Made by a program: the position numbers and the translations under genes. The notes beneath the pieces are model-generated. The model worked only from the letters and a program-made list of their open reading frames with translations. It was not told the origin of the DNA and made no database searches. 64,000 bases of DNA from Linanthus parryae (Eukaryota > Streptophyta > Magnoliopsida > Ericales > Polemoniaceae), in NCBI GenBank assembly GCA_023055425.1, contig JALGPY010000010.1, positions 18,573,363 to 18,637,362 of the forward strand. Direction: 5' to 3'. This document shows, piece after piece, positions 55,202 to 64,000 of this stretch (position 1 is the first letter of the stretch; each line of letters opens with the position of its first letter).

Positions 55202-57682
55202 AGCCGTTTAGTAGCTAGCGGTTTTGAGATTTCTTTTAAATGTAATAAAGTAGTCCTTATTCATACTGGTACTTTCTTTGGCAAGGGCTATTTGTCCAAT
55301 GGTTTATTTGTAATAAATGCTGAACCCGTTTTGGGAAATTTAGCTAATGGTATTGTTCCTTCTGTTAATAGTGTTGAATCATCAAATTTGTGGCATGCTA
55401 GACTTGGTCATTTAAATTTTGGTGCTCTAAAGAATATGATGAATTTAGAGTTGATACCAAAGCACACTATAGAAAAGAATTATAAATGTCAAGTATGTGT
55501 GTCTGCTAAACAAACAAGGAAACCCTTTCAAGGTGTTGTAAGAGATTCAGACTTGTTAGATTTAGTGGACACGGACAGTTGTGAGTTTGGTGGTGTGTTG
55601 ACAAAGGACCAATGTAGATATTTCATTACTTTTATAGATGATTGTAGTAGATTTTGTTATGTTTATTTGCTTAAACATAAAGATGAAGCGCTTAGTAAGT
55701 TTATTGTTTATAAAACTGAAGTTGAAACACAAACTGGTAAGGTACTTAAGCGTATAAGATCCGATAGAGGTGGTGAGTATACGAGTAACGCTTTCGATGA
55801 ATTTTGTGCAAAAAATGGAATAGTTCATGAAGTTACTCCTCCATACACACCTGAGTCCAATGGGATTGCTGAACGAAAGAACAGAACCTTTTCTGATATG
55901 ATTAATAGTATGCTTTTAAACTCTGGGTTGCCTAAATACATTTGGGGAGAGGCTTTGAATACGGCTTGCCATATTCTGAATAGATTCCCTCTAAAACACA
56001 AAGAGAAAACACCCTATGAGTTATGGAAAGGCAGGAAGACTAGTCTTAATTATCTTCGTGTGTGGGGGTGCCTTGCTAAGGTACTTGTACTTGTACACAA
56101 GAGAAAGAAGCTAGGTCCTAAGACTATTGATTGTATCTTTCTGGGCTATCGAGAAACCACTACGGCTATGAGATTTTTAGTAGTAAAATCTGACATAGAC
56201 GGTATAGTGGCTAACACGATAGTTGAATTTCGTGATGCTACATTCTTTGAGGATGTATACCCCATGAAGATTGGTATACCTCAAGATACTACTAATGATA
56301 ATCCACCTCACACATCTAGTTCTATTCCTGATCATGTGGAAAAGATAGCAAATGTGGGGGCGGAATCAAGTAGTAGATCTGTACCTGAGGAAGTAGAAGA
56401 ACCTAGAAGGAGTAAGCGTGCTAAGGTTGTCAAGGATTTTGGAAGTGACTTTGTCACTTACAATGTCGACGACGAACCTTTAACTTTCCGGCAGGCTATG
56501 GATTCTTCGGAATCTAGGCATTGGAAGGGCGCTATAAAGAGTGAAATTGACTCTATTGTTTCTAATGGAACATGGGAGTTGGTTGATCTCCCTCCTGGGT
56601 GTTCTACGATCGGGTGCAGATGGATCTTTAAAAGGAAGTTGAACCCTGACGGTTCAATAGATAAGTACAAGGCTAGACTGGTGGCTAAGGGTTTTAGGCA
56701 AAGGGAAGGCATTGATTACTTTGATACATACTCTCCAGTTGCAAGGATGACAACAATCCGAATGCTTATAGCATTGGCTTCTGTCCATGGTCTTACCATC
56801 CATCAGATGGATGTTAAGACAGCTTTTCTTCATGGTGATCTTGAAGAAGAGATTTATATGGATCAGCCTGAGGGATTTGTTGCATCAGGCAATGAAACGA
56901 AAGTATGTAAGTTAATCAAGTCCCTTTATGGCTTGAAACAAGCTCCTAGGGATTGGCATAAAAAGTTTGATGAAACTGTATTGCCATTCGGTTTTATAAT
57001 AAATGATAGTGACAAGTGCGTCTACTCCAAAGTTAAAGGTAGTGAATGTGTGATCTTATGCCTATATGTGGATGATATTTTGTTGTTTGGAACCAATATT
57101 GAGATTATTAATGAGACGAAAGCTTTCTTGAAGAAGCATTTTGAGATGAAAGATATGGGTGAGGCTAGTGTGATTCTTGGACTGAAGTGGACTCAGTCAG
57201 CTGAGGGAATAACCTTATCTCAGTCTCATTACATAGAGAAATCTATACTTGAGAAATATGGTTATTCGCAGTGTAGAATCGCTAGTACACCATATGATTC
57301 TAAAGTTGCCTTAGTCAAGAATTCTTCAGGTGTACCTGTGTCTCAATTAAGGTATTCTCATATTATTGGGAGTTTGCAATATCTTGCTAACTGTACTAGA
57401 CCAGATATTTCATATTTTGTGTCTAAGTTGGCTAGATATACGAGCTGTCCAAACAGAACTCATTGGGATGCTCTTGATAGAGTGCTTAGATATCTGAAAG
57501 GCACAATATACCTTAGTTTACACTATAGGAGGTTTCCAGGTGTACTTGAGGGGTACAGTGATGCAAGTTGGATAGCTAAGAAGTCTGGTTCCAATGGACT
57601 GGCTGGATGTGTTCACCTTGGCTGGTGGAGCAATATCCTGGAAGTCGACCAAACAGACGATAGTAACTCCGTCTACTTTTGA
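55202..57682 (+). pseudogene. Copia-Z integrase and reverse transcriptase
   Basis: Same frame as gag, open from 55202 to 57682. Integrase: LWHARLGHLNFGAL and CQVCVSAKQ zinc module, D in VDTDSCEFGG, D in RIRSDRGGEYTS, E in NGIAERKNRTF. RT: WIFKRKLNPDGSIDKYKARL, catalytic LYVDDILLFG near 57060. RNase H starts with GYSDASWIAKKSG and then shifts frame by one base near 57615; the rest is at 57616-58052. Confidence 0.92.
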
Positions 57683-58052
57683 GGCTGAGTTGAGTGCGCT
57701 TGATGCCACGGGGACGGAGGCTGAATGGTTACACGGACTTATGTCCGCTTTACCTGTAGTAAGCAAACCGCTTCCTGCTATTGCTATTCATTGTGATAGT
57801 CGGACGGCTATTGACAAGATTAGCAATAAAAAGTATAATGTTAAAACAAGGAGACACATCCAAGTTAGACTAAAGTCTATAAGGGGTTTGGTGTCTGATA
57901 GGATTATAGCTGTAGAGTTCATAGGAACTCAGAATAATACAGCTGATCCTTTGACTAAAGGACTGGAACCTGCAGTGGTCCTTAAGTCGAGGTTGGGGAT
58001 GGGACTGACAACCCATCGTAGTTCATCAACAGTGGGAACCCAATACACATGA
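57616..58052 (+). pseudogene. Copia-Z RNase H end
   Basis: Continues RNase H in the +1 frame: FTLAGGAISWKSTKQTIV, STFEAELSALDATGTEAEWL, HCDSRTAIDKI, TADPLTKGLEP. Stop at 58050. Catalytic E and D blocks are intact, so the shift is the only defect here. Confidence 0.9.
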
Positions 58053-58580
58053 GAGGAGATCCCTCAAAAGTGTATTCAATGTGGTAATAACAAGCTGTGA
58101 GGATGAACTTGTAGTACCTTTGCTACATAGATGATACATTTGTATCGGAGTCTATCCCCTGTAAACCTAAGAAGGTACTGTTTCTGCCAGTGTAGCAAGA
58201 GTTATTCTAACTCTGAATGGGGTCAGGTCATTTTGACGAGATGATGGCAGTCATCTCTGGAGATGCCCAGCTAAGCGAATGTAATTGTGCGGTCGCAATT
58301 AGAGGAAAGGGTTATTCCTTGAAACATTCGACGAACAGGATCGAGACAGGACCGTTAATGTCTCAAAGCCGTAGATTGGCACCATAGCCTTTGACTTGTC
58401 GTCGTCTATGGAGTATGATTACACCTTACGGATAAAGATTCAAGGTGAAATATTCCATCTTAATCCGGTAATCATCGAAGTAGAGGACTTAGGAGGGTTC
58501 AAACCCGAAAGGGTGCCGACTCTGAATAACAAGTCATGATGAGAATCCTGAATGCATTTCTGCATGGATTTGTGGGGGAT
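58053..58580 (+). other. Copia-Z 3' UTR and polypurine tract
   Basis: No ORF on the element strand. Ends with TTGTGGGGGAT at 58570-58580, the polypurine tract directly before the 3' LTR. Confidence 0.75.
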
Positions 58581-59507
58581 TGTTGGAAATTGAATGTGAA
58601 ATCCATAGAGAAATGGTGGTGTTCTTGGTAGCTTGAAGAAGCTTGAAACCAAGAGGGTTAATTGTCCCACATTGTTGCTCAAAGTGGTGGTAGGTGGGTA
58701 TATTTGGTTTCACACACAAGGGTAGTGTATAACTACTAAGGTGTGTGGAGAGCCATGGGTGTTATTGTGTGCCTCGCGCACACACACACACGCGCGCCGC
58801 CGCCGCCTTGCCTCGCCACGCCTCGCCTCGACTCGACTCGGGTCGGACCGGACCGGGTCGGGTAGAAGGGCGATTTGGGCAAAATGTCTCGGCGTCTTGC
58901 GTACGCGAGGCGACCCGGAGAGAGGTTATGCTACAGCTAATTTTTATTACTCACCAGTTTTAATAGGTGATTAATTCAAATTAACTGTTTTGACCTTGAG
59001 ATTAATGATCATTAAAACGGATTTATTGTCATAAATTAGATTTATCAGTTTACCAAAAACTGATGGATGAATCTCATTGATATAGTCAATCGTTTTATTG
59101 ACTGTTGTACATTTTCTATCTGGTTCATCTCTCAACACAGAATTCTCTGCTTTCTCTGGCGAACTGAGGTGCGAGTCGAAGTGATCTTCATCGCTGCTGT
59201 AACGAAGAGGATCAGAGCTGTTTTATCCTGGAAGGATCATCGCCGGATCCCAATACAGCGTAAGTGGGGGCGATTATTTCTTCAAGAGCAGTCAGGCCTT
59301 CTTCGCAAGACCTGGCGACTCAGCTGCGTTCGTGTATTACCTGTTCCATTGTGAACAGAGGTATGAACTGTTCCCTCTTTTCTTTTGTACAGTATCTAAT
59401 TTCATTATTATTTGCCTTCTTGATTTGCTTTCTCTATGTTCTTGGTCATGCTCTGTTAATCAAATTTTCCCTACTAAAATCGTTAATTTTAGTGTGTTTC
59501 ACTAACA
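58581..59507 (+). repeat. 3' LTR of copia-Z (927 bp)
   Basis: Pair of 52961-53897, with more differences than the copia-Y pair, including indels in the GC-rich region and changes in the palindrome (CTTGCGTACGCGAG). ORF at 59264-59557 is the LTR copy of the gag upstream frame. Confidence 0.93.
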
Positions 59508-61090
59508 GCTGCACCTTCTCTTGCTCGCTTTCTCTGCTTCTTCTCTGTTGCTTCTGATGTTCGCTGGGTTTTCTTCGCTGCCATGACTCTGATTCTTCTC
59601 TTGCGATGCTACTCCTCAGTTTTGTGATTCTTCTTCTTGCTTCTTCTTTTCTTGGTTCTGTGGCGGCCGTGACAACTCCTGCATTGCTCTGTTTTTCTTC
59701 TTTATTCTGCGATACTTCTTGGCTTCGATTGATAGTTCTGTTTGGTGTTGGTAATCTGGACGGAGATGGAGCAGGTTCAGAGGGAATTTATAGGTGATTT
59801 AACAGGGTTTGATTTGGTGTATCGATGGTGATGAATTGGCGGCTCAAGGTGAGTTCAGGAGGTGGCTTTGGTTTCAGGTCTGATTGGGTTTAAGGTGGGT
59901 CACGGTGGTGTAAGAATCGTGGTGTCAGGTGGTTATTTAGGCGGTTAGGTTGGTTAAGGGATTGCTAGCAGTGGTTATGATGATTGTTGGAGTTCAAGTC
60001 TGGGTATTTGCTGGCAGTTTGGTGGTAGTTTAGGAGGTGAATTTCATGGTTGCTATGAGCTGAATTGGTTTGTGAAGTGACTAATTAAGAGGTGGCAGGT
60101 TAATGGTGAATTGGCAGTGCGATTTATGGAGGTTTAAGGGTGATTATTTGAGGTGGTGTACTGGGTATTGGACTGAGGTGCAGGTGAATTGGTGAATTGG
60201 TTTAGGGTATTGTTTGGAGAATTGGAGGTGGTCTGGTGAAGTTTGGTTGGTTATGCAGGTGGGTTTAGGTCATTAGTTTCAGGAGGTTGAAGAAGGTTGG
60301 TAGTGGTGTAGGAGAATGCTAAGGGTTATTTGCAGGTGGATTAATGGAGTTAGGAGCAGGTGTTTAGGGGATTCATGGTGGAAATTTGGTGGTATTGTGT
60401 TGGTGCTAAGAGGTGGCAGAGGTGATGTTTAGGGGGAATTAGATGGCAACAGCATGAGTGTAATGGTGGGTGTTTTGGATATTAATTAAGTAGTCTAGGT
60501 GATTTGCATTAGTCTGGGTTTAGGAGCAGAGTTGTATAGGTCGTTTGATTGATAATTGGTTTTGGTTGAAGGGGAATTGAATTATGAAACTGGTGATTGA
60601 ATTGGTAGGTGAGTGAAAGGAAATAGTGTGAGGTGTTGGTAATTTGATAGCAGTTTGTTTGGTGAAGAAGATAGGCAGAGTGGTGATAGTAGCAGGTTGT
60701 GATGGTCATTTAGTAATGGCTATGGTTTATTGATGTTGGTTAATGGTGAAGGTTGAATTGCTATATTGAAGCAGCTTGTTCCTCTTTGACCTTCAAAACT
60801 GCTTGCAACTTTATTGAGCTTCACTTGTGTTCCGAAGTTCGCTTTCAATTTCGTTCCACACTCCGAGCCCTCGGTACCTGAGAATAAGACGACTACAAAT
60901 ACCGGCATAAAATGTGCCAATTATATGCTCAAATTAATTAGAAAACGCCTGGACTAATCAAATATGCACATTAAGCTCTAACTCACGAATTCATCACAAT
61001 CGTAGCAATAAATATAATGTATTTTACCCGTAAATCACACAAAACGGTAGTCTTTCGACTGTAAATATAACACCGTAAACGGGGTTATCA
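59508..61090 (-). repeat. 5' LTR of Athila-3, outer part
   Basis: Continues the LTR from 52960; matches 37317-38912. Ends GGGGTTATCA next to copia-X at 61091. Confidence 0.9.
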
Positions 61091-62328
61091 CCAATCCAAT
61101 CTGCATCAGAATTGGCAGAAAGATGAAGGTGACTGGGAGTATAAAGAACACCTTCTTTGTGGGTGCCTTTGAGATACCTCAAAATTCTTTTGGAACCAAT
61201 CAAATGTTGTGTGGTAGGACAATGCATGAACTGATAGAGATGATTTCCAGCAAAGAAAATATCAGGTCTAGTGAATGTTAAGTACTGAAGAGAACCAATT
61301 AATTGTCTAAAAGGGGTAGGATCAGAAAGTAATTCACCATCATGAGCCTGATACTTAATACTAGAAGTGGTAGGAGTATCACAAGGAGTGAATGAATGCA
61401 AATTGAAAAAAATAAGCAAGTCATTTATGTATTTTAATTAATGAATAAAAATGCCAGAGTTGGATCTTCAAATTTTTAAACCCAGAAAGTATGTCAAGGG
61501 AGCAAGGTCAGTCATACGAAACTCACTGTTTAGTTGAGAGACAAGGGTTATCATGTAAGGGGTGTCATTTCCAGTAAGAATAATGCCATCCACATATCAC
61601 AGTAAGACAATGATGTTTTAAGGATTTGAGTGTATCTTCTGAACATGGATGAATCAGACACAGCAGCAACAAATCCCAGAGATAAAATAAAACTTGTAAA
61701 TCTCTCAAACCAAGATCATAAATAGTTTTGTTTAACTTCCATATAAAGTGAGGATTAAGAGGGTCTTGGAAACCTAGAGGTTGTTGCATGAAGATGGTTT
61801 CTTTAAGATGGTGATGAAGGAAGGCAGTTTTGGCATCAAGTTGATTTAAAGGCCAATTTAGAGATGCAACTATAGTAATTATAGTCCTCACAGTGGCATG
61901 TTTAACTACAGGACTAAAAGTTTCTTCATAGTCAATGCCAGGACTTTGACTGAATCCTTTGGCGTCTAATCTAGCTTTGTATCTTGATACAGTGCCATTT
62001 GGATTATATATTATTCTGAACACCCATTTGTTCCCAACAATATTAGCATTGTTAGGAGGAGTAACAAGTGACCAGTTGTTTTGCTGTTGGAGGCTAGTAA
62101 ATTCTTCATTCATGGCATTTAGCCACTGAGAATGCTTTCTAGTCTCACTGAAACAAGTAGGGTCACTTAAAAAAGGAGAGATATGAGAGTTACCAGAAGT
62201 AGTTGTGAAACCAAGAACTTTCTTTTTGTAGATCCCAGACTTGCTTCTTGTCTGCATGGGACCAGCTGGTAGAGAGGTAGAATCATGACCAGATGCCAAG
62301 CCTGAACTGTTAGTGATGGAGTGATCGT
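61091..62328 (-). pseudogene. Copia-X reverse transcriptase and RNase H start
   Basis: Minus-strand copia, entering at 62328 in the integrase-RT linker (MQTRSKSGIYKKK). RT blocks WLNAMNEEFTSLQQQNNWSL, VGNKWVFRIIYNPNGTVSRY, KARLDAKGFSQSPGIDYEET, QLDAKTAFLHHHLKETIFM; the YVDD region at 61580-61600 is disrupted. At 61419-61091: PTPFRQLIGSLQYLTFTRPD, ILRYLKGT, SANSDADWIG. Style resembles Ale/Retrofit elements. Several stops and a gap; continues at 36018. Confidence 0.85.
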
Positions 62329-63385
62329 TGACACGATCCAAATACAAGTGTACAGTTGTCGGTGTAGTGATAAAATTCCGAAAATCCGAGTTTTCGAACC
62401 TAAGAGACTTCTTGTAAATTAGTATTAAATCCAATCCTTATGTGGGCAAATCGTACTTGGTGTTTTTACTAATTCAAATAACTTAAATAAAATACGAATC
62501 TCAATCAATCGATTAAATTGATTCACGATTAATAAAGACTAATTGTTTTAGGTTTTTCTCAAAGTTCGTCAAAGTCAGGATATCTCTACAGGTCACTAGG
62601 TATTTCACACTATGTTGGATTTACGTCCTACCAACACGATGATTCTTTGCTCTAGCTAAACTAGCACGTTTATGTTGAAGATGTCTCAACGAACACCTAT
62701 ACTCAAACTATTAAAGCTAATTTCTCTTGTCAAATCAAGTTTAAGCACGCTTTACGATCATTAATCCACTCTTTCTTCTTAGCTAACTAGCTAGATTTCT
62801 CAACCCTAGATACGACTAGTGTGTATTTAAAGTTCCGGGCAATGAACGTTGATGTCTCTAACGTTCACAACCTAGCTCAATCCTATTGACACGTCTAACA
62901 ATAGAAAAGAAGAGCGATAAGATTGGAACACACATAACTAGATAAAGAAGTCATCAATTAAGCTCGCATGCATGAAAGCAAATCCATAAATCACCAAGCA
63001 TAGTGATCAAAACCTAGATCCCTATGAGATATCCTGAGAAAAAAGATAAGCTACGCAAATACATGATCACATCACAAGTCTTTATGATCATATTCCAAAA
63101 ATTAGAAAATAAATGGAGTTTTAGAAGAAAAACGAATGATCCAAGCTTCCTTTAGCAATCTCAAAGCTCCAATCATGAGTTCCTACGTGAGAATGTCCCA
63201 AAAACTAGCCCTAACTCGTTCTAATACGTTTCCATAGAGTTTAAGACAAATTCCAAGTAATTACACAAAATCCCCGAACAAATAGCTGATCCTGCCGATC
63301 TCTTCGCACGAACAGAATATATCATCGTGCGAAGGTCTTCGTGTGAAGGTCTTCGTGCGAAGATCTTTCTATTTTGATAATCCAA
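62329..63385 (-). repeat. Athila-4 LTR, partial
   Basis: Begins TGACACGATCC inside copia-X. Closely parallels the Athila-2 LTR: TACAGTTGTCGGTGTAGTGATA, CCTAAGAGACTTC, TATGTGGGCAAATCG, ATCTCTACAGGTCACTAGG, TCAACCCTAGATACGACTAG. Palindromic TTCGTGCGAA units at 63305-63366. The GTTATCA end is missing; similarity stops at about 63385. Its strand is inferred from the Athila-2 LTR. Confidence 0.82.
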
Positions 63386-63707
63386 GCACTCCCAAGAAGA
63401 CTTTATGAAATGTAAGCTCAATGCAGTTTCAATGTTTCAAAGACTTGAAATAGCTAGTCTATTTCAAGGCCTTGAAACAACTTTCAAAGCCTTGAAACTG
63501 ACTGAGACTTAAGCATTATATTAGGGGGAGTTTATGTATCTGTTTGAACACCTAAAACCCCTGTGCTTTATTTATTATTACTTGATGATGAAAGACAATG
63601 TATTTTGAGATGTTTAACACCATCTAATCTATGTGTTTGACTCAGTTTTGCAGGGAATGTTTATTTCCTATTCAACAGGATTTACTTCCTAACCTGCGTT
63701 TTGCAGG
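63386..63707. other. Junction segment with TTTCAAGNCCTTGAAA palindromes
   Basis: No gene. Three copies of a 16 bp palindrome lie at 63435-63450, 63462-63477 (perfect, TTTCAAGGCCTTGAAA) and 63483-63498. An AGGGGGAG purine run at 63523-63530 resembles a SIRE-type polypurine tract. A repeated TTTTGCAGG word occurs at 63646 and 63699. Confidence 0.5.
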
Positions 63708-64000
63708 AAAGGAATTTCTCTACTCTATCACACAGCTAGTAGGCCAGATATCATGTTTAGTGTGTGCATGTGTGATAGATTTCAAGCTGATCCTAAAGAA
63801 TCACACTTGACTGCAGTTAAAAGAATTTTTAGATATCTCAATGGTACCAAAAAATTGGGGCTTTGGTATCCTAAACATTCTAACTTCTCTTTGTGTGGTT
63901 ATTCAGATGTTGGCTTTGCAATATATAAAGTTGATAGAAAGAGCACTTCAGGATGCTGCCTATTTCTTGGATCATCTTTTATCAGCTGGCACTCTAAGAA
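63708..64000 (+). pseudogene. SIRE-like copia RNase H fragment, runs off the window
   Basis: One open frame reads LLYHTASRPDIMFSVCMC, RFQADPKESHLTAVKRIFRY, LGLWYPKHSNFSLCGYSD, KVDRKSTSGCCLFLG, ISWHSKK. This is the RT-RNase H junction of Ty1/copia elements of the SIRE/Maximus type (the ADPKESHLTAVKRI string is characteristic). The RT before it is absent, so it is a 5'-truncated piece; the catalytic D lies in GYSDVG. Confidence 0.8.

Larger units (their letters stand above)
52961..59507 (+). mobile_element. Copia-Z, Ty1/copia element in the Athila-3 LTR
   Basis: 6547 bp on the plus strand. TSD GCTAC (52956-52960) and GCTGC (59508-59512), one change; the uninterrupted Athila-3 3' LTR reads GCTGC there. 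LTRs 52961-53897 and 58581-59507. One gag-pol frame from 53933 with a TGA at 55199 and a one-base shift near 57615. Opposite in direction to every other full element in the right half. Confidence 0.94.
36019..61090 (-). mobile_element. Athila-3, large gag-protease-only Athila element
   Basis: Minus strand, with flanks CCAAC (36014-36018) and CCAAT (61091-61095), a 5 bp TSD with one change. 25.1 kb now, about 10.0 kb without the two nested copia elements. LTRs ~2.9 kb each (36019-38912; 51632-52960 + 59508-61090), tRNA-Asp primer site (51609-51625), Gag (42112-42978) and protease (40857-41636). No RT, RNase H or integrase anywhere in its body: protease is followed within ~50 bp by the region that in Athila-2 follows integrase. 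A non-autonomous derivative. Confidence 0.85.

Overview
The window is a deep stack of plant transposable elements, with no gene that clearly belongs to the host. The evidence is LTR retrotransposons of the Ty3/gypsy Tat and Athila types and of several Ty1/copia types, plus LINE fragments, all with plant-type domains, tRNA-Asp and initiator-Met primer sites, and intron-containing element genes. It looks like pericentromeric or intergenic DNA of a large eudicot-type genome. I cannot name the species.

Layout. 1-2940: fragments of two LINEs (RNase H end of one; ORF1 and zinc-binding end of another). 3109-5110 and 33815-35589: the two halves of an old Athila element (Athila-1). Between them lies a 28.7 kb Tat-lineage element on the minus strand (5111-33814) with matching ~620 bp LTRs, a primer site, gag, protease, RT, two RNase H domains and integrase. 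Between its pol and 3' LTR, on the opposite strand, it carries a multi-exon plant mobile domain (PMD) gene and a 54 bp tandem-repeat array. A second Athila (Athila-2, 10265-24139, TSD TATGT) sits inside the last intron of that PMD gene, exactly at its 5' splice site.

35590-62328: an old copia element (copia-X), of which only RNase H (35590-36018) and RT (61091-62328) remain. It is split by a 25 kb insertion, Athila-3 (36019-61090, LTRs 2.9 kb, tRNA-Asp primer site, gag and protease only). Athila-3 in turn carries two copia elements: copia-Y in its leader (42995-51507, minus strand, almost identical LTRs, TSD AAAAC) and copia-Z in its 5' LTR (52961-59507, plus strand). 62329-63385 is part of a fourth Athila LTR, and 63708-64000 is RNase H of a SIRE-like copia element running off the end.

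Every autonomous reading frame is broken by one or a few stops or single-base shifts. The only long uninterrupted frame besides the copia-Y gag and pol halves is the 509-codon plant-transposon-protein ORF of Athila-2. The most interesting structures are the antisense spliced PMD gene, the insertion on its splice donor, and families of short palindromes with covarying arms in the Athila LTRs.
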